From Sclerurus mexicanus (Eukaryota; Chordata; Aves; Passeriformes; Furnariidae), in contig VWZF01006082.1 of NCBI GenBank assembly GCA_013396755.1, forward strand, positions 872,197 to 936,196: a DNA stretch of 64,000 nucleotides. The letters run 5' to 3'. The notes under the pieces were generated by a model, which saw only the letters and a list, made by a program, of their open reading frames with translations, was not told where the DNA came from and made no database searches. Both the position numbers and the translations under genes were made by a program. Shown piece by piece: positions 13,201 to 24,714 of the stretch; the stretch's first letter is position 1; each line of letters opens with the position of its first letter.

Positions 13201-16200
13201 AGAAATTGCATTCCTGGTGAAAGAGGCTAACTGGCAGTAAGCTTAACTAAGTTAACTCCACAGATACCAAACAGGTCCGAGTGCCCGAAGTTTGCCAGCA
13301 CAGTGCTGTGAAGGATCTTGGGAAGAGAGAATAATTTCTTTACAACAGCTTAGCATTTATGAAGCTGTTTCATTACTTAAGGCTATAACAATTCTGAGCG
13401 CTATGTTAGCATTACATTAAACACTTCACATTTTTACAGAACACTCAGCCTACATTTTACTCCAAGAAGAGTGGGGGTGACAAAGGTACGTGCGTGTTCT
13501 ACAAGGTGACAGAAGTATGTGCATACACATTCTGATAGTGTTAAAACAATTCCAACCCTAGCAGAGTTTTCACATAAAGACTACCATACACCAAGTATTA
13601 TGTGAAAAGGTTAGAAAATGAGGATTGCAATACTGATATCAATGGAAAGATGCAGTGTAAGAAGAGCACATTTTACTCTCTTCCAGTTCCTTTCCTATGC
13701 AATGTAAGCTTTTGGTGACAGATCCGTCTTTGTCAGAGAAGTGTGATTGCAATATATTAACAGACACGCCCTAAACAGGGAAATGGACTGATAGAGGAAA
13801 TACCTAGAGCAAACATATTGTACTCTGCAGAGCGGTGACATATGCATTTCACATATCTTTTAATCATCTTGCCTACTCACTAATCCTTTTCTGCAAACAC
13901 AACTTGCTCCTCTCAAAGAACTTCAGCAGCCAATTAACTAATTACAGGGAAAATAATGTAATTGTCACTTTATTATATTCAAACAAGATTCACCTGTTAA
14001 TTATGGCCCTTCTACAAGCTAGAACACTGTCAATATGCAGGGGGTATTAGCAAAATGGATAACGGAAGACAAACAAAGCAATAAAATAAATTATGGAGGA
14101 AAACAAAAATATGAGTGAAAATGAGAAAAGTTCAAAGGTTTGATGAAATTATGAGAGGCTGATGTTTAAAAACAAATAGAATGAGCTCTAAAATATATAT
14201 TTTTTTTCATTCTGTCTCCCAGATTTGTTGTCTATAATTCAAAATGGACAATAGACACAAATTTGGCTTCCTGGTGACCTATGGAGTGTTAGAAAACACA
14301 GTGTACCACCCAAAAGCTGGAAATTATCATTATCCAATGGACTACAGCATTTCTTATCCCCATCTAATATATGACTGGAAGATCATCAAATAATATACTG
14401 CAGAGCAAAGCTATTCCTAATGACCATTCCGTATGGTTTCAATATTTCTTTAGTTATAATTTTCCTCTTCCCCTGAGGCATAAACATTCAGCCTCATGAT
14501 ACTGAAGGAGCTTGGATTAGAAGTTGAGAAAAATGAAAAACAATACCAATAAAAGTTGTAGGACACTCAATAAATACATGTAAAATAGTCTCTCTGTACA
14601 GTATATAGGGAATCAGGAATATGTGGCCAGGGGCTTGGTGTAATGATCTTCCTGGGCCTCTTTTGAGACACATAACTCACTTGTGGCTTCACTGTATAAG
14701 AAGAGGATCTTGGCGTTGCCAAATTCATGGTTCTGTGACAAAGCATTTACACTGAACTACACAGCCCTTAATCACTAGTGAGCTTGTGATCAGTTCCTGA
14801 ATGAGCATCACCTTTTTCACATGAATCAAGCCAACTAAAATTCAACAGTTTCCCAAAATTGTAACAACAGAGGAATTTTAAAAGGGCTATTAGGCTAAAG
14901 TAGATGTTACTTCAAGTATGGCTGAACTGTCCTTAGGTTAGCACTTTTTCTGTTAGCCAACCCAGATCACACGATAAACATCACATTCATTTATTTAAAA
15001 CCACTCCTTCAATTAAGGATTTTCCTACCACTTCTTCAATGCCCATACACATACTTTCTGTACCGTAGTTTCAAGCTGAAAACTCAACTAGCTGTCATAT
15101 TGTACACTCGACATACCCTGTTTTCCTCCATCCTTTACCTAAACATCATATTGAGAACCAGTCATGGGGTTTAGGCTCTTACATCCAGACATGAAATCTC
15201 ATGCATTAGTGGCTGGCCCCCAAGCTGTGATTTCATTAGATTGCTGGCACAAGCATAAAAAGTTTCCCTGAGTCCTATTTATTCTACTTTTGTAAGAGAG
15301 AATCTCTTTACTTAAAAAACACTTGTAATAAAGTAATCACTTATTCCTCAAACATAAATCAGAATGAAATTTATCTATATTTTCACTGTATGCCTCTGCT
15401 AAAGCAGCAACAGCAGTTCATCATCATAGTTTGAGTTCTTTATTTTTTAAGAAAACACTATATAATCCTCAAGCAATTCAGTTAATTCTTGAAGCTGAGA
15501 GTAACCTAGACTTATGACTCCTATTTACTTTGCTGTCACACATACATATCTGCAAGTAATGCCAAGATAACACTAATTACCCTGTAACCATTCTCTTCTT
15601 TTCTCTAGAAAGAAGTCTAGTAGATTTGAGCTTGTATTCAGCATGAGAGTGTATAGGAAAAGCCCTGAGCAGACCTATAAAATATGTTTGGTTTAAAGTT
15701 AGGAATGAAAAGATTCACTAGAAATGAATGCAATTTATGACAGTGTTCTTTTCTTTGCTATGGTGCTCTAAATTGTCCCAGCAAAAGCTCAGCATTAAAT
15801 TGATACCCTCATTCTGTGTGTCATTAGCTTCTTTCCAGTGCAGAATTCATACAAGAGGGTTATTGAGGTTAGTTTCCCCCCTGCTGTTTAGATAGTAACT
15901 ATTTGTAAGCCAAATGACCTTTGTCCAGCAGAGCCAAGAACCACAGTTCCAGGTAGAACCTTGGTGAAAAATCAGTATACTACTGTGTTTCTCTTTACTT
16001 CCAGTTGCATTCTTTTCTAGCCATACTTGCTTCATGTCAAGAAATGGTTTATAAGAAATATTTTCTCTTATGAAAAGACTGATGGATTTTCCTTCTCCCA
16101 TTTCTGCCCATTTTTTAAATACGCAGTCCTGTCACTCTTTTTGTTGCTGTACCAGAAATGGAAACCTAATGTAAATTTCCATGGTGACTTTTGATTGAAT

Positions 16201-17180
16201 GGAATAGGTATGAGCAGTACACCAAGAAATGTATTTTCCATACATGCATTTCCATAATATATACTTCCTATATATTAAACAAATAATGCTAGTTTCTAAT
16301 CCTGCCATGAGTCTCTAAATATCTGCCTTGAATTTTTTCCCTATTAAAAGCTCAGGGTGGAACACAGCAGATTCAGTCTCTTTTCTCTGAATTTTTACTC
16401 AATAACAAGGTTTGCTTCTGAAGTTCTTTGTAGGCTGAAATTGTCCACACTTGAGTGACTAAATAAATTGGCTCAATTTAGCCAGGTAAGTATAAAGCAA
16501 CAGAGATCTCTCAAGTTTCATTGCACAGCATTATGGCAGCACATTTTCCAGAATGAAGCTGCTAATGCATTCTTGAAGTTCTAATTTCTTCCGTGCAATG
16601 GCAACACTTCCTTTCACTTTGATACGGGCACGATTTCATACCTCATCTTGATATCTACATCTTTACATCTTCAGTTTCCCTCAGAGATGTGCATCACTGA
16701 CATCCCACAATGTATGTTCTGTTTTGTGGGGTGCAACAAGATCATTCATTCAATAGTTTATTGTTTGCTCTCAGCTACATTACCCAGTCCTCAAATCACG
16801 TAACGTGTTCAGCTAGAATGGCAGCAGTGAGGACCTGACAAATAAGGGAGATTCAGTTCTAACAGCCTTTGTTTCATATACTAATCTATTCAAAGGTATG
16901 CAATGTCATAGTGCATCTCTTTTTTCATGTCAAAAGATTTGTTAGCTTAAAAACCTGAAACCCTAAATATTACCATGTCCAAGTCCACAAGTGTTATAAC
17001 TGCCATTAAAATAATTTATACACACAGAATGCAATATTGCATTGATAGATACTGTGGCAGTCTGCACAGATATGCATTAACACTCAGACTTTCAGTTTAA
17101 CACCTGAAAAAACTCTGAACAAATGCCCTGGTGCTGAGTACAGCTTTCTCTGAGCGAGCTGACTGCTGGAGAAACACAGC
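13201..17180. other. A+T-rich non-coding stretch, no gene recognised
   Basis: I see no exon-like reading frame, RNA gene or identifiable transposable element. The longest open frames (about 70-85 codons, near 13.8 and 15.9 kb) have no domain features. Short poly-T and AT-repeat runs are present (for example near 14,192-14,207). If the CpG island promoter fires leftward, this is its upstream region. Confidence 0.55.
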
Positions 17181-17680
17181 TGAGTGGGTCTGATGGGGAT
17201 GGATTTAACTTTCTTCAGAGCAGACAGTGTGGTGCTGTGTTTTGGCCTTGTGGCTAATACTCTGTTGATAACATACTTTTGTTTGGCTGTTACTGAACAG
17301 TCCTTGCTCCACCTCATTGGGTAAGGTTGACTTTTTTTCCCACTCTGCCCCACTCCAGTGAGTAGGCTGGAAGTGGGTGAGAAAATGGGAGTGGACACTG
17401 CCAGTAAGTACAGCTGACCCAAAATGTCCAAAGGGCTATTTCACACCACATAATAAAAATCTGTGTTAAAAACAGGGTAAGAAGAAGGGGAGTGGCTTCC
17501 AAGGTAATAATGCTTTGAGAGTGGCTGGGCATTGGTTTGCCTTGGAGGGTGGTGACTGTGTTACTTTGCTGTGCTTCCCACCACACCTATTAAACTGTCT
17601 TTATCTTGACCCATGAGTTTTCTTACTTTTGATCTTCCTATTTTCTTCCCCTATTTCACTGCTGGGGGGGAAAGAAACTG
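17181..17680 (+). mobile_element. ERVL-type avian LTR fragment
   Basis: The sequence follows, in order, a common avian ERVL-class LTR: the 5' part with 'ggatttaactttcttcagag', then 'gtgctgtgttttgg', 'ctgttgataaca', 'ctgacccaaaatgtccaaag', an AATAAA-like motif near 17,451, and the 3' segment 'cctattaaactgtctttatc' near 17,588 followed by 'cccatgagttttctta'. The match stops soon after the G-run near 17,670, so the last few tens of bases, including the terminal CA, appear lost or unrecognisable. The possible TG start at 17,181 is diverged. No retroviral internal region adjoins it, so it is a solo or truncated LTR. Its substitutions and gaps suggest an older insertion than the LTR at 23.6 kb. Confidence 0.85.
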
Positions 17681-20499
17681 TCCAGTCCAGAGACCAACAG
17701 CAGACTAGTTTTGGAAATTGCTCTTTACTACTCATCAGCTATCCACTTTTGCTTTCCCCTCCCCAAGGGTACTTCAGAGAGTGGATGGTTCCATCTCATT
17801 TCGTGGAAAAGTAAAAAACTGTCATGCTGCATTATCTTCTGCAGTGGCCCACTGAAGTATTTTAGCTTCACCTTAAAATGTACTGAAGGTATCTAAATGG
17901 CAATTACACATCTGAGAAACAGATGAAGTTGTCTCTCAGACACCAATTCCCTGACTATAACTATATACACACAGGCACTTCAGGGAAAAATACAAGATTA
18001 CCATATCAGCAGGTACACTAGCAACAAACCTGGGACCAAAGGCTATGTAGACACAGACTGTAGTTTATATGCTCAGTTAATAGAAGACATAGGTGTTTGA
18101 TATGCTATTCTTTTCTTCCAGCAAAGGCAAAGTAAAAATTAATGTAAGAAGCTACATTCATTCAACATTCAGGCTGAAAAGGAAAATATTTGAAAAAGAA
18201 GAAACTAAAAGGTTAAGGTCTTCAGAAGCAGTAACTCACAATTGCTCATACTGCAGGCAGCTGAACATGTACCTTATCTGGGGAACACTAGCTATACGGA
18301 TCAGTTAAGTTTATGGTATAACCCTTACTTTTTATTGTTTCCTGATCTGGTGTTCAATTTTACAACCTTAATGCAAGTTACTTTGTTAATAAAGCATTAC
18401 TTATAAAATTTGACCACATTACTTAACCTTTACACAGGAACAAAGATGTCAAAACAAGTTAAAGACCAATGTCTAAGGGTATTATTTTTACCCTTGGGTA
18501 ATACATTGAGCTTTCTTCCTCATCAGTCTTTCAAAATGCATCATTAAAAGCTATGTAACACAAGTTACTATCTTTCCGCTTGCACCACGTGTTCTTCAGG
18601 TTTCAGTAACATGCTTACGCTAAACAACGGCTTTATGTTCTCACTAAATACATTTAAAACTCAAGGCTGAGGTATTAGATGAAGCAATTAGTACACAATC
18701 CAGCAAAGAGCTATGTGTTCCTAAAGAGTTTAAATACTTTATCTGAAAAAGTTAATGAAGTAATTATAATGTTGTTATTAATGAAGATTAGAGATAGATT
18801 AAAATGGCATTCAGAAAATAAACCAGACAATTAAACAGGCTTTCAGAACTGTGGAAGCTCCTTAGAGTCCAGGGGAAAAAAAAACCTCTCAGAATACCTA
18901 TACTAAGAAGGACATTTGGAAAACACTTAGTTCTTAATGCCATAGAACTCCAGACAGCAGAAATTATCTTTATGTCAACATCAACACTGGGGTAAGCACT
19001 GTGATGCTTAATGCTGACCAGCTGTGCTTGAAGCTTTGTTTTAAAGTCCTCTCAAGATGTCTTTAACTGCAACACCTTCCATATTAAGCATACTTTGGTA
19101 ACGATGGGTTTAGTAGAAACGTTCGTTAATATTTGTACCGACATGACTATCAGATTAGTTAAATTGATTACATGGTCTTACATGCAGGAGAAGGATGGTG
19201 CTGTAAAATGAAAGAGTTACTGTTAAATTAAATTTATACTTCATCCCATGTAATACTGCTGAAGATGGAAGAAAGCATTGGAACTAGAAAATGCTAAATG
19301 AGCCCAGACTGGTGGTCCAGAGCAGGAGTGGGCAGGAAAGGCAGTGCAGGACTGCATGTCCCCTTGTCTGCTGTGAGGGCAACATAAAACTCATGGCTTG
19401 TTGACACACTTTCTCTAGCGCTTTTGGAGGACTCAGAGCTTGGCAACTGCATTTCTTCCCAGTGAATCCACTTTACCTGACTATAAAGTGATGAAGAACT
19501 GAAAATTAGACCCCAGCCACCATAAGCTTTTCTGCAGTTTCTGGAAGAGAAACACTACTGTTTCTCAGATCCTAGGTAAGTGGGTCACCTGAGAGGTCAC
19601 CCCATGATCAGAGGAGTGATCACACATGTAGCTTAGACGCTTCAGTTACCTTCCCTAAATTAGGAGCTGTGACTGCTGGCCAAAGAGCATGTGAAAATGA
19701 GTTACAAGACTAAGAAAATATAGATTAAAAAGTAAGCAGATTATTGTGACTCAACACTATTTCTAGGTAGAACACATGGACTAGTCTGATCCTTAGTTTT
19801 AAATAGTCCATATTGAGGCAAAAACACTCTTTGAGCCTAATTGTGTCCATAAAAACATCAAAACTTAGGGAAAGACAGTAAAGGCCAGACAAAAATTTAC
19901 ATTCTGGGAGTTTGGAGTATTTACAGGAAAATGTGGCGCTTTTTTTCATTTCAGGTCTTTGTTATAGAGAAAAGCAGAAGGACTGGTCAACAGCAAGTTT
20001 TGTCATGATGTTTCCAGATCAGGGAAGGGAAGAAAACTGTTCTATAGCATATAGGGAGAAATGTGTGTATATTGCAAAACCAAATGTTTTTAATAAAAAG
20101 CAATCTGTCCCATTTACTACTTACTGTACACAGTGAATTATTTTTGTTCCAAAACTTACTGAAAATAACTAGTTAAAATGGATTTTTAGACTTTGTGTCT
20201 ATACAAATGAAAATCAGACTTAGCACTGGTATATAAAGAACACATTTTCAAAGAACTGTACTAAAGAGTAGGGAGGTAATAAATCATGTATCCACATGAC
20301 AACTTAGGCCTCACTTAGGATATCCTTTGACCTTCTCACTGTGAAGATGAGAGAGCAGCAAAGATGAAGAACATTAAGAAAGCTGCAAGATATAAGGATC
20401 AAGATGGAAAGGACATGTAGTTTAAACAAAACATGGAACTTTTAAGAAGTTTTTGAGAAAAACAAGATGAAAGAGAGAGACTTGACTATGGTTGGCCAT
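17681..20499. other. A+T-rich non-coding stretch, no gene recognised
   Basis: Nothing assignable was found. Short open frames near 18.1, 19.8 and 20.0 kb lack protein-like features. The segment 18,740-18,850, with its run of TTAAT/ATTAA motifs, has the look of conserved non-coding sequence, but that cannot be judged from one genome. A purine-rich tract occupies about 20,340-20,480, directly ahead of the CR1 3' end, and may be its decayed continuation. Confidence 0.5.
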
Positions 20500-20740
20500 G
20501 AAGAATGTTCACCTAAAACACAACAAATTTAGATTATATGTGAGGACAAACCTCCAAATAAGAGTTATTCATCAATGGAGCAGTCTGCCAAGAGAAACCT
20601 CTGGGATACCAGAAGAGGAAATACTTAAGGCGAGATTAGATAGTATACTCAAAATAGTGCGGCAGATAAACCTGTAAAATATATAAAAGACTGGAGTGGA
20701 TAACTTCTTTCAGCCTATACTTTGGAGTCTTTGTTTAGGA
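20500..20740 (+). mobile_element. Old CR1-type LINE 3' end fragment
   Basis: This resembles the end of the CR1/L3-clade reverse-transcriptase ORF. 'AAATTTAGATTATATGTG' near 20,525 corresponds to the family's 'tttagattagatat' segment. 'TGGAGCAGTCTGCCAAGAGA' near 20,576 corresponds to the family's 'ctggaacaggctgccaag' segment. 'GCGAGATTAGATAG' near 20,631 follows. 'GACTGGAGTGGATAACTTCT' near 20,690 corresponds to the 'ggactagatgacctc' tail, with 'TTTCAGCCTA' just after. Order and orientation are correct. Terminal repeats are not visible. Divergence is high, so this is one of the older elements in the window. Confidence 0.6.
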
Positions 20741-23611
20741 CTTTACACACAAAAATTCCCTAACAGTATTTGGCTTGTGACAGTAGAAAAGATCCAGTTC
20801 TTCAAAGTCTTAAGCATTTTAAAATTTCCTAGCTATGCAAGAAGCCACTCTAAATTCAGTTTAACTTAATTTGTATTACTCTATACATATAATACAGAGG
20901 AGTCAAATGGTTACCCTTCCTAACTATATGAAAATTATTTTAACAGTATCCAAAGGGCTCTAGCTGAAGACAAGCAGAGGCAAATTGTCATCTACTCTAG
21001 AGGAAAGGTGTCTCCTCCATTCTTCTATTGTCCCCTGCTACTCAAGGCTTGCTGCTGAGTGGCATCTGAACCTCCTGAAACTGGAACCTTCTTCCAAGGG
21101 GTTTGTTACATTTACCCATAAACACTCTTCTGAAGTAGCTTTTAAATATTGCTAAATGGTATCTTCAGGAGATTCATGGGAAAGAAGAGTGGGAGACTTT
21201 ATCATGCCAGGCCACTCCACTATTATTCTGCTCTTTTGGCCCTTCCACACAGCAAGTCACAAACCCAAAGCAAAGGGAAACCATTGCCCCGCCAAGTTAC
21301 TTGCTCTTTCAAGCAGTGTTTAACACCTGGTATAGTATGCTGGAATGGGGGGGAATTAAGCTTAAACTCACTTGTCAAGTCAGCTCAGGTAAGTGTGTAG
21401 CACATAGCGGAAGAGCAATCAGCTGTGTGTACATGGAGACCACCTTGCTCTATTGCAACGTCTTCTGTAAATCAGACTCCTGCTCTAGGAAACATCTTCC
21501 GAGATCTGTAATACAGCTGCTTTCACTGCTGAACTATAGGCTGTTGCTGTATTTAAAATCAGCACTTCTAGGGCTCAGTTGAGCTGGGCTATTTTAGGCA
21601 TCTGCTTTAGGAATTATGCCCTGTAAGTGCCTATTTTTCTCCAGGGACTGTAAAGTGAATATTGATTGTTGGCTCAGATGTTTGTCAGCTGATTCCCACC
21701 TTCAGATATTTATTTTTCCGTAAAATTTGGCATCACCTTACCAACTACTGCGAGTAGTTCAACAGTAAGAAAGTAGCAGATCTGATACCGAAGGAATAGA
21801 ACCAAATCATTAAATAACCTGTAACCAGTGATCTCCACTGTCAGAATCCCTGGAGCCAGCACAAGATGCCATTATGAGCAATGACGAAAGTTTAGCTCTT
21901 TGTTCTTTTGGTTAAATATAATCATATTTGTAACTATATGGTGGGAAGAGACTGACTGGTTATCTTACTTTTTAGGTTTTTTGTATTTTTTTTTTAACTT
22001 CACAGAAAACCAAAGACCCTTCTAACTCATTTTAATAGAGAAAAGCAAAAAGCTTGAAATTCTTTTCTTATCTTTATCTTTTTCTTTTCCAAGTTCCTCC
22101 TGAACTACACTGCACTCTTCTCTAAGAAGCAGAAAACCAACAGGTCTGTGTCTGTTATTTCAGCTCCATGGTTTGACTGATTCTAAAAGGAATTAGAACT
22201 ATGTGAATAATTAAAATAATTTCTTGGTTAAAAAGTCTACAGAACCTTACACAAACATATCGGCCCAATACATGTTAGTCACAGAGGTGAAAATAAATGC
22301 TCAAGTAATGACAGATACAGAAAAAGAAGTTTAATTAAATCTAACTATTAAGAAACTCTTAGTCTGTGAGCTGATCTATAGGTAGGAAAATGTAGTCACT
22401 GTCCTTGGGGTTCCATTATTCTGGCAACAACATCTACTTTTATTTCTTTCCTATTTCCTCTATTACTTAAACACCTCTTATTACTCTCTGTCCCAGTAAT
22501 ATTGAGGGTGTAATTGAAGAAAGAAGTGGATAAAATTGTTCAGCCCATTATGGAAAATGCTGCAGTACATTTTTTTTCATGAATTTGGAAATGCTGTCTC
22601 TAAAAACAGAAGCTAGTACCATTTTGTTTTCAACATGGGAGTTTTGTGTTTAAAATAGTGTTAGAATGAAAGCCTTTACGGAAGACAAAACCAATTTTGT
22701 TTACTTTGGGAGTTCACAGGATGGGGAAAATGGGAGAGTTTTAAAGGAGTATGTGTTTTTTATAGCCCAGAGGTCCCAGAATAACTTAAAATGCTTAGAA
22801 ACCTGTGTGAGCAAGGCCAAGAAGGGAAGGCAACTTTCATTCCCTGAGAAAAAGCCTTATTTCTTTCACCTTCCTTTTTCAGAATATAAGCTTTCTTCAT
22901 GCTTTGGCACCAAACCTGTTTAAAAAAAAGCTAACAGGAAATGTTGCTGCTTTATACATACACTCCAATGAGAAGCATCAGAATTAACTTTGAAATACTG
23001 ATTTCATTTTTGCATAAAATTATTAATCCTGCTGTTGAAGCAGTTAAATGTACTTCAGTTAACGCACCACAAAATGAAAATCAGTAAAACTTTAGGAAGT
23101 CATGTTTCAATGGCCTGTCTCCTATTCAAAAGGCAGGAGCTTGAAGGTGACTTGCACTTGAAAAAAGGAAAAACATTTGCCCTCATTCTTCATTCATACG
23201 GTGTTTAGAGTCTGAAATAGGAAGGATAGCAGTAGAGAATACCATGAGCCTATCATCTGTTATAGGCTTAGCAGAAGCATGCTAGATCAGTACCTGTAAT
23301 GGTAGATTTATAAATGAAACACTACTCTTTGAGGTCATTCAATAATGAAGAAATTATGTGGTCTGCTAGTGAATCAACAGCCTAAGTACGACATCTCATG
23401 ATACTGAGATATTTGAAACATGACATTTTAGAGCAGATGGGGAGTCAAAGCTTTAGCTGTTTATGTTTATTGAGCACTAATAATTATTTCATAAGGTTTG
23501 TAATATTAACAGTTATCTCAAGTGAAGTTCCAGTTCATTTAAATCTGATTCATGCATGACATTTTCCTTAAATCTTTGATCATCCCAATCACTTTCCACT
23601 TCTTTACTTGC
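20741..23611. other. A+T-rich non-coding stretch, no gene recognised
   Basis: No gene or identifiable repeat is visible. Open frames near 21.15, 21.30 and 22.67 kb (83-93 codons) have no domain features and no convincing splice context. Stretches such as 21,580-21,760 and 22,980-23,060 lack low-complexity sequence and could be conserved non-coding DNA, but this is only an impression. Confidence 0.5.
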
Positions 23612-24714
23612 TGTATTAGGTTTCTGTGTCCAGGTTTTGGTGGCAGGGGGGCTATAGAGGTGGCTTCTGTGAGAAGGTGCCAGAAGCTTCCTCCATGTCC
23701 AGCAGAGCCAATGCCAGCTGGATTCAGGACGGACCCGCTGCTGGCCAAGGCTGAGCAAATCAGGAGCGGTAGTAACTCCTCTGTTTAACATATTTAAGAA
23801 GGAGAAAAAAGTTATTGGGCAGAGGAACATTATAGCCAGAGAAGAGAAGAGTGAGAACATGTGAACAACTCTGCAGACACCAAGGTCCATGGAGAAAGAG
23901 GGTCAGGAGGTGCTCCTGGCACTGGAGCTGAGGCTCCCCTGCAGCTCCTGGTGCAGACCATGGTGGAGCAGCTGTGCCCCTGCAGTCCATGGAGAACCAT
24001 CAGGGGGCAGAGATGCACCTGCAGCCTGTGGAGGAGCCCATGCCAGAGCAGGCGGATGCCCAAAGGAGACTGTGACCCTCTGGGAGGCCCATGATGAAAC
24101 AGGGTCCTGGCAGGGACCTGCAGCCCGTGGGGAGAGGAGCCCACACTGGAGCAGGTTTTCCTGGTAGGACTTGTGGCCCTGTGGGACCCATGCTGGAGCA
24201 GCCTGTTCCTGACAGACTGCATCCCATGGAGAAACGAGCCACGTGGCAGCAGTTTGTGAAGAACTATTGCCTGAAGGATGGACTCACACCAGAGAGGTTC
24301 ATGAAGGAAGGTTCATGAGGTTCATGAAGTTTCAGGAGGGACCCCACAGGACGCAGGGAAAGGACTCCTCACTCTGACAGTGGCAGAAACAGTAACTGAC
24401 CATAACTTCCATTCCCTGTCTCCCTGCACCCCTGGAGGGGGGAGAAGGGAGAACTTGGAAGGAGGGAGGGGTGGAGGGAAAGGTATTTTTAAAATTATTT
24501 TACTTCTCACTCTTCTGCTCCGATCCTGTTAGTAATAAATTTAATTAATATCCCAACATTGCCTGTGATAGTGATCAGTAAGTGACCTCTTCTGACTCTT
24601 ATCTCAACTCACAAATCCTTCTCTGTACTTTCTCTCCTCTGTCCAGTTGCCCCAGGGGAGTGAGAGGGTGGCTTTAGTGAGTACCTGGCATTGTTCCAGC
24701 GTCAACCCAATACA
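23612..24714 (+). mobile_element. Solo LTR of an avian ERVL-type endogenous retrovirus
   Basis: The element starts TGTATTAGGTTT and ends in CCAATACA, giving the standard TG...CA termini. Between them the order matches a known bird LTR: 'ttttggtggcagg', the segment with 'agaagcttcctccatgtcc', 'tggacccgctgctggccaag'-like sequence, 'aacatatttaagaagg', a long GC-rich middle with repeated 'gga gcc ca' motifs, a CCCTG/GGAGGG-rich part near 24,420-24,480, AATAAATTT near 24,535, and the end 'ggcattgttccagcgtcaac'. The flanking five bases are CTTGC on the left and CTTGA on the right, a four-of-five match to a target-site duplication. No gag, pol or env sequence adjoins it, so internal sequence was probably lost by LTR-LTR recombination. 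It carries its own TATA-like (ATATTTAAG) and polyadenylation signals. The open frames inside it are by-products. Confidence 0.9.
24296..24328 (+). repeat. Three copies of GGTTCATGA inside the solo LTR
   Basis: GGTTCATGA starts at 24,296, 24,310 and 24,319, so copies are 14 and 9 bases apart. This is a small local duplication within the LTR, probably replication slippage. Confidence 0.8.

Noticed and set aside
12630..13220. 196-codon plus-strand open frame across the CpG island as a protein-coding gene
   Set aside because: G+C-rich DNA has few stop codons, and open frames cross the island in several phases on both strands. The translation is Pro/Ser/Arg-rich with no recognisable family. The island is better called a promoter or first exon.
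23830..24318. Overlapping open frames of 75-130 codons on both strands
   Set aside because: All lie inside the solo LTR and reflect its G+C-rich middle section.
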